Positions 1 through 6,813 of a stretch of 7,324 nucleotides of DNA are shown here, piece after piece. The notes beneath the pieces are model-generated. The model was given only the letters and a program-made list of their open reading frames with translations, searched no databases and was not told the origin of the DNA. Positions within the stretch are counted from its first letter, which is position 1. Each line of letters begins with the position of its first letter. The DNA is taken from positions 1 through 7,324 of the forward strand of contig JAPOOH010000406.1 in assembly GCA_026713505.1 (NCBI GenBank). Reading direction: 5' to 3'. The DNA is from Chloroflexota bacterium (GTDB taxonomy: Bacteria; Chloroflexota; Dehalococcoidia; Lucifugimonadales; Australimonadaceae). The translations under genes and the position numbers were made by a program.

Positions 1-1
1 C

Positions 2-199
2 CCCTACTCGCCGGACGAGATGCCCATCCTCGGCCCCGTGCAGGGAACGGAGTCGCTCTATATCTCGACCGGCCACGGCTACAAGGGCATCACGCTCGCC
101 ATCATCTCGGGCAAGGCGATGGCGCAGCAGACAGCGAAAGGCGCCAGCGACGTCCACATCTCGCCGTTCTCCCTGGAACGCTTCGCGGAGGGGTCGTAG
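2..199 (+). CDS. FAD-dependent oxidoreductase, DAO family, C-terminal fragment (5' end outside window)
   Basis: Only the last 65 codons are visible, read in frame from base 2 to the TAG at 197-199. The peptide begins PYSPDEMPILGPV and continues with LYISTGHGYKGITLAI and a closing SPFSLERF. This arrangement is the C-terminal signature of the DAO family (D-amino-acid oxidase, glycine oxidase, sarcosine oxidase beta type). In that family the 'S/T-P-D-x-x-P-x-x-G' turn precedes a GHG-x-x-G loop that packs against the flavin, followed by a helix ending in an RF near the C-terminus. Such enzymes oxidise amines or amino acids with bound FAD, but the substrate cannot be told from this piece. The Shine-Dalgarno-like GGAGGGG for the next gene lies inside its last codons (187-193), so the two genes are probably one transcript with coupled translation. 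The family assignment is fairly secure; the exact enzyme is unknown. Confidence 0.8.
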   Translation, partial: PYSPDEMPILGPVQGTESLYISTGHGYKGITLAIISGKAMAQQTAKGASDVHISPFSLERFAEGS

Positions 200-203
200 C
201 TGC

Positions 204-1634
204 ATGGCCGGCACGGAGCTCACCGGGCGGTCACCGTCGTCGATTGCGGGCCTCATCCGCGAGCGGCAGGTCTCGCCCGTCGAGGTGACGGCCCACTTCC
301 TGGAGCGCATCGTGAAGTACGACGGCGAGCTGCGCGCGTTCATCACCACCGCCCCTGAGCAGGCGATGGCCGAGGCGCACCGCGCGGAGGCTGCGGTCAT
401 AGCCGGCGACGAGCTGGGGCCGCTGCACGGCGTGCCGGTCGGCGTCAAGGACCTCAACTCCACCAGGGGCATCCGCACCACCTACGGCTCGCTCCTCTTC
501 GGAGACAACGTGCCCGAGAACGACGACATCGTCACCGAGCGCATCCGGGCGAGCGGCGCGATCATCGTCGGCAAGACGAACACGCCCGACTTCGGATGGA
601 AGGGCACGACCGAGAGCACCATCGCAGGGCCCTGCTTCAACCCGTGGGATACGACGCGCACGTCCGGCGGGTCCAGCGGTGGCTCAGGGGCGGCGCTCGC
701 GGCGCGCCTCGTGCCGCTCTGCAACGGTGGCGACGCAGGCGGCTCCATCCGCATCCCCGCAAGCTTCTGCGGCGTCTACGGCATCAAACCCGGAGCGGGG
801 CGCGTGCCCGGCGACTACACCTCGAACACGACGTGGGGAGGACTCTCACAGAACGGTCCGATGTCCACCAACGTGCGCGACTCCGCCCTGCTGCTGGACA
901 TCCTCGCGGGACCGGACGCCCGCGACCCCCGCTCGTTGGGACACGCGGATGTCGACTACCTCGCTGCGGTCGATGCCCCGTCCGTCGACGGCCTGCGCAT
1001 CGCCTGGGCCGGCGCGATGGACGACCAGCCCACCGACCCGCAGGTGCTGGCGCTAGCGCAAGCGGGCGCCGAGGCGTTCGAGCAACTGGGGGCGAGCGTC
1101 GCGGAGGGCATGCCCGCCGTCACGACGGACGACGCGATATGGGCCTTCGTCACGTTCATGCTGACGGACCTGTGCATCACCCTGGGCCCGGCCATCGAGA
1201 GCGGGAGGGGCGACTTCCTGCCGGCCATGCTCCTGCGATGGCTCACCGACGCGAAGACGTGGCCAGCGTCCCGCTACGCCGAGGCGCTGCACCTGCGCGA
1301 GTGGCACCGCCACTGGTTCGACGAGTTGTTCGAGCGCTTCGACCTGCTGGCCCTCCCGACGATGGCCGTGCCCGCGTTCCCGGTCGAACGTAACCCGAAG
1401 ACGATCGGTGGGCGCGAGGTGCACCCGTCGTGGGGGGTCACGCCATTCTGCCTGCATGCCAACCTGACTGGGAGACCCGCAGCCAGCATCCCATGCGGTT
1501 TCACCGAAGAGGGGCTGCCCGTGGGGCTGATGCTCGTCGGGCGCATGGGCGAAGAGGCAACGATACTGCGGGCGTCAGCCGCGTTCGAGGCGGCCCACCC
1601 CTGGGCGGAGCGCCGTCCCCCGGAGTTCCTGTAG
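204..1634 (+). CDS. Amidase-signature (AS) family amidohydrolase
   Basis: This is a complete 476-residue protein, a usual length for AS enzymes, which hydrolyse amide bonds with a Ser-cisSer-Lys triad. The triad is visible: Lys82 in GVPVGVKDLN, cis-Ser157 in the glycine-rich GGSSGGSGAAL, and nucleophile Ser181 in GGDAGGSIRIPASFCG. The spacings of 75 and 24 residues equal those of fatty-acid amide hydrolase (142/217/241). The N-terminal helices (about 8-60) and C-terminal segment (GLPVGLMLVGR, about 437-447) also fit the family. The start is the ATG at 204, 4 bases after the upstream stop, with GGAGGGG about 10 bases before it. The neighbour is a DAO-type flavin oxidase, so a joint role in breaking down an amide- or amine-containing nitrogen compound is likely, but that is inference. 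There is no sign of GatB/GatC partners, so a tRNA amidotransferase role is unlikely. Substrate unknown. Confidence 0.93.
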   Translation: MAGTELTGRSPSSIAGLIRERQVSPVEVTAHFLERIVKYDGELRAFITTAPEQAMAEAHRAEAAVIAGDELGPLHGVPVGVKDLNSTRGIRTTYGSLLFGDNVPENDDIVTERIRASGAIIVGKTNTPDFGWKGTTESTIAGPCFNPWDTTRTSGGSSGGSGAALAARLVPLCNGGDAGGSIRIPASFCGVYGIKPGAGRVPGDYTSNTTWGGLSQNGPMSTNVRDSALLLDILAGPDARDPRSLGHADVDYLAAVDAPSVDGLRIAWAGAMDDQPTDPQVLALAQAGAEAFEQLGASVAEGMPAVTTDDAIWAFVTFMLTDLCITLGPAIESGRGDFLPAMLLRWLTDAKTWPASRYAEALHLREWHRHWFDELFERFDLLALPTMAVPAFPVERNPKTIGGREVHPSWGVTPFCLHANLTGRPAASIPCGFTEEGLPVGLMLVGRMGEEATILRASAAFEAAHPWAERRPPEFL

Positions 1635-1655
1635 CCCTTCCCACGCGGCGCTTGG

Positions 1656-1693
1656 TCCCTTCCCCCTCGATGGGGGAAGGTCAGGATGGGGTA
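1656..1693. repeat. C-rich palindromic intergenic repeat, copy 1
   Basis: Just after the amidase stop, nine bases (CCTTCCCCC, 1658-1666) pair perfectly with GGGGGAAGG (1672-1680) around a 5-base loop TCGAT. The tail GGTCAGGATGGGG follows. A diverged copy with the same tail (GGTCAGGGTGAGGG) occurs at 3303-3380, so this is a dispersed repeat rather than a single-use structure. It could also act as a transcript-end hairpin for the amidase gene, but no T-run follows it, so a canonical intrinsic terminator is not supported. Confidence 0.65.
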
Positions 1694-1711
1694 GACCAGC
1701 GAGGCTGAGGA

Positions 1712-1743
1712 GAGGCGTGCTCAGACCGTTCCTAGCACGCCTC
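1712..1743 (-). terminator. Stem-loop spanning the anti-sigma stop codon, possible transcript end
   Basis: A perfect 10-bp inverted repeat pairs GAGGCGTGCT (1712-1721) with AGCACGCCTC (1734-1743) around a 12-base loop. The minus-strand anti-sigma gene stops inside it (TAG at 1734-1732). On the minus strand no T-tract follows the stem, so it may be a Rho-dependent end, an RNA-stability hairpin, or chance in GC-rich DNA. Only the pairing is certain. Confidence 0.35.
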
Positions 1744-2643
1744 GATCGCCTTCCCCGTCGCCGCCTTGCTGCCGCTGCACAGACCGGCCCACACGTCGAT
1801 CACGTGGATGCGGCCGTGCAGCACGATCTGCGGTCCCGGCTCCACGGCGCCCATCTCCGACTCGACGCTCACGCCGAGCTGGCTCATGCTGCCGGGGTCT
1901 CCCAGCAGGTGGACCCACGCGTAGCCGTCCTCTCCCACCGTGAATACGGCGGCGCTCCGGGTGCGGTGCTCACGGTCCCACCACCACGCCCGGTAGATCA
2001 GGCCCGGCTCCAGGGCGCGGAGCCCCTTCACCACCAGCATGCTGTGGCCGTCCGGACGGGTGATGAGGATGCCGCGGGCCTGCCCGGCGTGATAGCGCCG
2101 GTCGTCCTTCGCTGTCGCCTCCTCCTCCGGTTCCGCGTCCGACGACGCGGACCGGGCGGGCGTGAGCTCGGTCATCCCTACGCTGTCCGCCACCATGTCG
2201 CTGAGCCCGACGAGGTCGCTTCGAACGTCCTCTGCCTCCGCCATCACCACGTCCACCTCGCCCTGCAATTGGGTGACGCGCTGCTGCTGCACAGTGGAGA
2301 ACGCCCCGAGACCCACGACCGCGACGGCGAGCGCAGCGGCGACTCCCAGCAGCGAGAACGGCACGCGGGGCGCAGGCCGCGGAGCCGACGCCGCCACGGA
2401 ACCGCGCACGCGCCCCATGACCCGCTGCCGCACCTGCGAACTCGGGACGGCGAACGTGTGCGAACCGGAGATCGCGGCCACGCCCTCGAGGTACTCTTCG
2501 AGCATCTCGCGGTAGCGCGGCTCGCGGTCCAGGGCACGCTCCACGATCAGCGCGTCGGCTGCGTCCAGCGCCCCGAGGGCGTAGGCCGGCAGCAGACCGG
2601 CTATGTCGTCGTCAGCAGGGGCCAGCGGCTCATCCGCCATCAT
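1732..2643 (-). CDS. RskA-type membrane anti-sigma factor
   Basis: This is a 303-residue protein with the layout of RskA/SigK-type anti-sigma factors. It has an N-terminal cytoplasmic sigma-binding region (about 13-55, containing LLPAYALGALDAADA), one membrane helix (about 96-118), a Gln/Glu-rich probable coiled coil (about 118-155), an acidic linker (about 165-180) and an extracytoplasmic RskA domain (about 185-285; YRAWWWDRE and QIVLHG). It should hold the neighbouring sigma factor at the membrane until a signal releases it. The first ATG (2643) overlaps the sigma stop as ATGA; a second ATG directly follows at 2640 and is better spaced, 7 bases from GGAGG, so the true start may be either. 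The sigma-binding region has no His or CxxC zinc ligands. The only cysteines, Cys289 and Cys303, lie at the very C-terminus. A longer open frame running upstream to 3180 is only the sigma gene read out of frame. Confidence 0.88.
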   Translation of the reverse strand: MMADEPLAPADDDIAGLLPAYALGALDAADALIVERALDREPRYREMLEEYLEGVAAISGSHTFAVPSSQVRQRVMGRVRGSVAASAPRPAPRVPFSLLGVAAALAVAVVGLGAFSTVQQQRVTQLQGEVDVVMAEAEDVRSDLVGLSDMVADSVGMTELTPARSASSDAEPEEEATAKDDRRYHAGQARGILITRPDGHSMLVVKGLRALEPGLIYRAWWWDREHRTRSAAVFTVGEDGYAWVHLLGDPGSMSQLGVSVESEMGAVEPGPQIVLHGRIHVIDVWAGLCSGSKAATGKAIEAC

Positions 2644-3254
2644 GCTCCCTCCACGGCAGGCGTGTTCATCACCTGCCTGAGCTTCCCGAGTCCCAGGCGC
2701 AACCGCGTCTTGACGGTGCCGAGCGGGGCGCCCGTGCGCTGCGCGATCTCCTGTTGCGTCGCGCCCTCGAGGTACGCCATCACGATGACGACGCGTTGCT
2801 CCTCCGGCAGCGCGCGAAGGGCCTCGCGCGCCTCGCCCACCAGCACGGACGTGATCGCCTCGTTGGCGGTGTCGCCGTCGGAGACGAGGCCGAGCGTTGC
2901 GTCCTCGGGCGCCCTGTCCGCGTCCATCAGGGCGGCGCGGCGCCTCCGGCGCACCTCGTCTATCACCCGGTTGTGGGCGAGGTGCAGGAACCAGTGGCGG
3001 AAGATGCCTTTCGCGGCGTCGAACCGCCCTGCCCGCGTCCAGAGGGCCATGAAGACCTCCTGTGCGAGATCCTCCGCAAGCGCATAGTCTCTGAGTATGC
3101 CGTACGCCATGCTGAACACCTGCACGCCGTAGCGGTTGTAGAGCTCTTCCAGCGAGTCCGCGTCTCCCGTTGCGACCCACGAGGCCAGAACGGCGTCCGG
3201 TTGAGCAGCCAGGGAAAGGGACACGTTCTCACCGCTCGCCATAGCGGGGCTCAC
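2640..3254 (-). CDS. ECF-family RNA polymerase sigma factor (SigK-like group)
   Basis: This is a 204-residue sigma factor with only the two ECF domains. Region 2 spans about 36-105 (LYNRYGVQVFSMA, then DLAQEVFMALW, then HLAHNRVIDEVRRRRR, which should bind the -10 element). Region 4 spans about 143-195 (LRALPEEQRVVIVMAYLEG and the helix-turn-helix QQEIAQRTGAPLGTVKTRL, which should bind the -35 element). The linker of about 35 residues is acidic. It should direct RNA polymerase to stress or envelope promoters when released by the anti-sigma factor encoded immediately downstream, with which it overlaps by 4 bases. The start given is GTG at 3254; an ATG at 3242 would give 200 residues, and neither has a strong Shine-Dalgarno. 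The RskA-type partner suggests a SigK-like (ECF19-type) sigma factor. The subgroup is an inference; the family is secure. Confidence 0.93.
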   Translation of the reverse strand: MSPAMASGENVSLSLAAQPDAVLASWVATGDADSLEELYNRYGVQVFSMAYGILRDYALAEDLAQEVFMALWTRAGRFDAAKGIFRHWFLHLAHNRVIDEVRRRRRAALMDADRAPEDATLGLVSDGDTANEAITSVLVGEAREALRALPEEQRVVIVMAYLEGATQQEIAQRTGAPLGTVKTRLRLGLGKLRQVMNTPAVEGA

Positions 3255-3272
3255 TTTCTCTACGACAGGAAC

Positions 3273-3298
3273 TACGCTTGAGAAGAGGCTTCGGATTC
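3273..3298 (-). promoter_or_regulatory. Candidate ECF-type autoregulated promoter of the sigma/anti-sigma operon
   Basis: On the minus strand GAATCC (3298-3293) is followed after exactly 16 bases by CGTA (3276-3273), 18 bases before the GTG start. ECF promoters typically combine a GGAACC-like -35 with a CGTC/CGTA-like -10 at 16-17 bases, and ECF sigma operons often regulate themselves. Such short motifs arise easily by chance, so this is a hypothesis based on pattern and position. Confidence 0.35.
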
Positions 3299-3302
3299 AC
3301 TG

Positions 3303-3380
3303 CTTTTCCCCTCTCCCTCAAGGGAGGGCTGATTCGCGGCCTTTCCCCTCTCCCCCCCGGAGAAGGTCAGGGTGAGGGTG
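3303..3380. repeat. C-rich palindromic intergenic repeat, copy 2 (compound)
   Basis: This lies in the 208-base divergent gap between the sigma operon and the dehydrogenase gene. It holds a short hairpin, CTCCC-TCAA-GGGAG (3313-3326), then a second C-tract/GGAGAAGG unit ending GGTCAGGGTGAGGG (about 3340-3378). The second unit aligns with the copy at 1656-1693 in the same orientation, including the GAAGGTCAGG core. The element fits the dispersed palindromic repeats found between genes in many high-GC genomes. No coding potential is evident. Confidence 0.6.
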
Positions 3381-3462
3381 TCTCGGCCCAATTGTAGCGT
3401 GAGCGCCCGGAACCGTGTGAAAATCGGAGCGATTCCCCACGCATTACGGAGGCGGCGCTCGC

Positions 3463-4533
<1,071 letters not shown>

Positions 4534-4680
4534 CCGGCGTGAAGAGGGTAGTGCCTCAGCTTGAAGACACAGGGGCGTGATGCGGCCGTACCTCATTCTG
4601 CATAGGCGTGCCGTGCATCAGTTTGCCCCCGCCTCTGCCACCAGGGAGGGCAGGTCATCGACTGGTCCTGGAGTAGGCAG

Positions 4681-5964
4681 ATGCTCACGCTGAGTGGACA
4701 CGACTACCCCCGCGCGAGCCTCAGAGGCCATACTCTGGTGCGAACCCTCGTCGTGCTGGCCGGACTCATGCTCGCGGCTTGCTCGACCGATCCGACCGCT
4801 ACCCCGCTGCCCACGCCCACCCCGGCCGCTGTGCCCCGTACGGTCAACCCCGGCCCGCCGCCTGCGCCGACCCCGACCGCAGCCCCGGAGCCGTGCGGCC
4901 TTGACGTGCCCTACGACGTCACGATGGCGGGGTCCGGCACGGACGCGACCGGGCGAACCGCTCAGGACGCTCTGAGCGTCCAGTATTCCGGCGATGCCCG
5001 CTCTACCACCCTGCAGGTCATCGCCGAGGGGGTCACGGTGTTCCGCCAGGAGGACATTCTCCTCGATGGGTTCCGGTACGGCCGCTATCAGCATGAATAC
5101 ATGGACGACTATAGCCCGTGGGACTTCCAACCGGCTGGGGAGCCGGATGGCAAGTGGTACGGTGTGCCGGAGTTGCTCTGTCTCGACCCCAGCGGCCTTG
5201 ACCACGACTCGGGGTCCCCGCACTACTCAACCGTTGAGGAGACATCGCGGGCCGACTACTGGTTCGACCCGTCCGGCCGCCTGACGCGGCTGCTCCTGAT
5301 GCGCGAGCAGGACGACGATGGGAAGGTGCTGCGCAGTTTCGACTACGTGTATTCGGGCTTGGGGGAACCGAACGACATTCAGCCGCCCGACCTCAGTCAC
5401 CACGGTCTCGTCGCGACCAGGGGTGAAGGCATCGCGTGCGGGAACCTCGACCGCGCGTCTTACTACTCGTCCGGACTGGGGGTGAGTGCAGATAGCGCCC
5501 AGTTGTTCGACACAAAGCATTCAGGCTCTGACGCGCACACGGTCGTCAGGATAATCAGCAACACTGAGGGGAAGATTGCGGAGTATGAGATGCTCCTGAA
5601 GGACGAGACGCGGTACTACCGCGAGACCTACGATGAGGGCGGTGAAATCAATCCGCTTTATCAAGAATGGAGCATCGTCGGGGAGGGCCTGCAGGGACCG
5701 CAACTGCACTGCCTGGACACCAGCAAGTACGATCACGAGGCCGAAGACCCGCACAGCACGCGCCGGTCGTCAGACTTACTGAATGACCCGTACATCGAGA
5801 GTCTCACGACTGACCTGTGGGGCGACGAGTATGGACGGCCTGTACGGGAGGTTCAGACCTTCGTCTATAAGGACATGTCTGAAGGGACGATCACCGTCGA
5901 TTACACGGACTACGGGGCCGAATACGTCATGGAGACTCCCGATGTGCCCCAGCCCCGGCCCTGA
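4681..5964 (+). CDS. Secreted lipoprotein with Pro-rich stalk and duplicated domain, function unknown
   Basis: I do not recognise this 427-residue protein. A hydrophobic segment (about 19-33) ends in the lipobox LAAC, so Cys34 should be lipidated and the protein anchored on the outer face of the membrane. A Pro/Thr/Ala-rich stalk follows (about 38-70, TPLPTPTP and PAPTPTAAPE). The remainder appears to be two related domains, about 72-237 and 253-421. Each begins with a Cys (72, 253), has a CLD-x-S-x-x-DH motif (from 167 and 344) about 91-95 residues later, then an aromatic 'YGR/SGR' strand region and ends in a 'PPD/TPD' turn. The four non-lipid cysteines thus sit at equivalent places. The ATG at 4681 has GGAG 7 bases before it; a GTG at 4738 would give a more usual short signal peptide (MRTLVVLAGLMLAAC). 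It may be a single-gene transcript, with a 147-base gap upstream and a convergent neighbour downstream. Confidence 0.8.
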   Translation: MLTLSGHDYPRASLRGHTLVRTLVVLAGLMLAACSTDPTATPLPTPTPAAVPRTVNPGPPPAPTPTAAPEPCGLDVPYDVTMAGSGTDATGRTAQDALSVQYSGDARSTTLQVIAEGVTVFRQEDILLDGFRYGRYQHEYMDDYSPWDFQPAGEPDGKWYGVPELLCLDPSGLDHDSGSPHYSTVEETSRADYWFDPSGRLTRLLLMREQDDDGKVLRSFDYVYSGLGEPNDIQPPDLSHHGLVATRGEGIACGNLDRASYYSSGLGVSADSAQLFDTKHSGSDAHTVVRIISNTEGKIAEYEMLLKDETRYYRETYDEGGEINPLYQEWSIVGEGLQGPQLHCLDTSKYDHEAEDPHSTRRSSDLLNDPYIESLTTDLWGDEYGRPVREVQTFVYKDMSEGTITVDYTDYGAEYVMETPDVPQPRP

Positions 5965-5980
5965 AATCGGCGCCCCCGGC

Positions 5981-6391
5981 CTATCCGGTCTCGGCCAGTT
6001 CCGACAGGAACCGGGGAGCGTTCACGATCCTGGCTCCTCCATGCACTCCCATCGGCAGAAGATGCCTGCGGTCTCCGGTCACGAGATAGTCGGCGGACGC
6101 AGCCGCCGCACAGTCCAGTACGCGGTTGTCGGCGTGGCCGCCCCCTATCGCCTCCGCGAGGCGCGGGGGTTCAATCACGGTTGCGGCGCTGGTGAGGGAC
6201 CGCTGCGCCTGGGACGAGCGTTCCGCGTCCCAGCCGAACTTGCGCACCAGCACCCCTGCCACCTCCTGCAGGATGAATGGAGACAGGTACAACTCGAACC
6301 TGCCGCGCATGCCAAGTTCAAGGACCAGTCGTTCGTTTCCGGGGAAGTTCAGGGCCGAGACGATAACGTTGGTGTCCAGGACGACTCTCAT
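5981..6391 (-). CDS. PIN-domain toxin of a type II toxin-antitoxin module
   Basis: This is a 136-residue PIN-fold ribonuclease of the 'putative toxin component, PIN family' group, usually about 130-145 residues. Acidic metal-binding residues are where expected: Asp6 in VVLDTNVIVSA, Glu43 in LQEVAGVL, Asp88 and Asp93 in HADNRVLDCA, and Asp107 in DYLVTGDRRHLL. The toxin would cleave RNA with Mg2+ or Mn2+ and be neutralised by the product of the gene just upstream. Its ATG overlaps the antitoxin TGA (ATGA, 6391-6388), typical of coupled TA genes. It lies tail-to-tail with the lipoprotein gene, 16 bases apart. All key residues seem intact, so it is probably active. The RNA target cannot be told from the sequence. 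Confidence 0.9.
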   Translation of the reverse strand: MRVVLDTNVIVSALNFPGNERLVLELGMRGRFELYLSPFILQEVAGVLVRKFGWDAERSSQAQRSLTSAATVIEPPRLAEAIGGGHADNRVLDCAAAASADYLVTGDRRHLLPMGVHGGARIVNAPRFLSELAETG

Positions 6392-6645
6392 CCAGGGGAG
6401 CGGACCCCCTCCGTCCGGTACTCTTCCACCAGGTCAGCCACGTCCTCCGGGCCGATCCCCTGCCTCCTCGCGCTCTCCTCGCCGTAGCGGAGCAACTCAC
6501 GCCACTCGCATTCCTCGATGTAGCGGATCACCGCATCGCGCAGGAACTCGCTCCTCGGGCGCCCCTGCAGCTTCATCATTTCGTCCACACGGTCCGCCAT
6601 CTCCGGCGGGAGTGAGAAGGTGATGGTCTTCGTGGTCCGTGGCAT
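6388..6645 (-). CDS. Ribbon-helix-helix (CopG-type) antitoxin
   Basis: This is an 85-residue protein with an N-terminal ribbon-helix-helix DNA-binding domain. It has a beta-strand (TKTITFSLP, 5-13), helix 1 (about 14-27), the turn GRPRSEF (28-34) and helix 2 (about 32-46). Two RHH chains pair their strands in the DNA major groove. The C-terminal tail (about 47-85, acidic GPEDVADLVEEYR) is the part expected to cover the toxin. It is the first gene of a two-gene module, overlapping the PIN toxin by 4 bases; such antitoxins normally repress their own promoter. AAGGG lies about 8 bases before the ATG, so the Shine-Dalgarno is weak. RHH-PIN pairing is a well-known arrangement, and context and sequence agree. 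Confidence 0.9.
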   Translation of the reverse strand: MPRTTKTITFSLPPEMADRVDEMMKLQGRPRSEFLRDAVIRYIEECEWRELLRYGEESARRQGIGPEDVADLVEEYRTEGVRSPG

Positions 6646-6676
6646 GTCGCTACCCTTTCTTATCGAGTCTTACTGC

Positions 6677-6705
6677 ATATTGCCCCTTCCACGCAACCCC
6701 GTCAA
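6677..6705 (-). promoter_or_regulatory. Possible promoter of the RHH-PIN module
   Basis: On the minus strand TTGACG (6705-6700) and CAATAT (6682-6677) are 17 bases apart and end 31 bases before the antitoxin ATG. The -35 is close to the housekeeping consensus, but the -10 is poor. The surrounding bases are more AT-rich than the rest of the window. I see no clear palindromic operator for the RHH protein. Confidence 0.3.
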
Positions 6706-6755
6706 TGGTCCCGGATCTCCGCTCAGAGGCCTTCGATTGTTGCGAAATGTGTTAA

Positions 6756-6813
6756 GTCCGTTCGTTGTGAGCTCGTCGGACCATGAACGGACGGGCCCTT
6801 CGACAGGCTCAGA
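6756..6813. repeat. Palindromic intergenic repeat ('TTCGACAGGCTCAG' type)
   Basis: Within the 308-base gap between the two toxin genes, GTCCGTTC (6756-6763) pairs perfectly with GAACGGAC (6785-6792). A nested pair of looser arms, GTGAGCTCGTCGGA (6767-6780) and CCTTCGACAGGCTCA (6797-6811), are near-inverse copies. The 'CCTTCGACAGGCTCAG' arm resembles dispersed repeats I recall from many bacterial genomes. The repeat ends exactly where similarity to the dehydrogenase gene starts. Nothing else is evident in 6706-6755. Confidence 0.6.

Noticed and set aside
204..1634. Amidase as GatA of the Glu-tRNA(Gln)/Asp-tRNA(Asn) amidotransferase
   Set aside because: There are no gatB or gatC genes beside it, it is coupled to a flavin oxidase, and the AS signature alone does not separate GatA from other amidases.
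1656..1693. The 9-bp stem after the amidase gene as an intrinsic terminator
   Set aside because: No run of T follows the stem, and the same tail recurs at 3303-3380, so a dispersed repeat explains it better.
1717..3087. A 456-codon plus-strand open frame opposite the sigma/anti-sigma genes
   Set aside because: It is Arg/His/Pro-rich with no recognisable motif and lies antisense to two clearly recognised genes. Long antisense frames are expected in GC-rich coding DNA.
1732..3180. A 482-codon open frame on the minus strand that extends the anti-sigma frame upstream through the sigma gene
   Set aside because: Its N-terminal ~180 codons are the sigma factor gene read in another frame and look like low-complexity Arg/Gly/Ala sequence. 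The anti-sigma protein starts at the ATGs at 2643/2640, next to a Shine-Dalgarno and the sigma stop.
4618..5223. A 201-codon minus-strand frame whose last residues (PVDDLPSLVAEAGAN) look protein-like
   Set aside because: Most of it is antisense to the lipoprotein gene and is Arg/Gly-rich. The plausible tail in the 4618-4680 gap is too short to assign, so I could not call a gene or remnant there.
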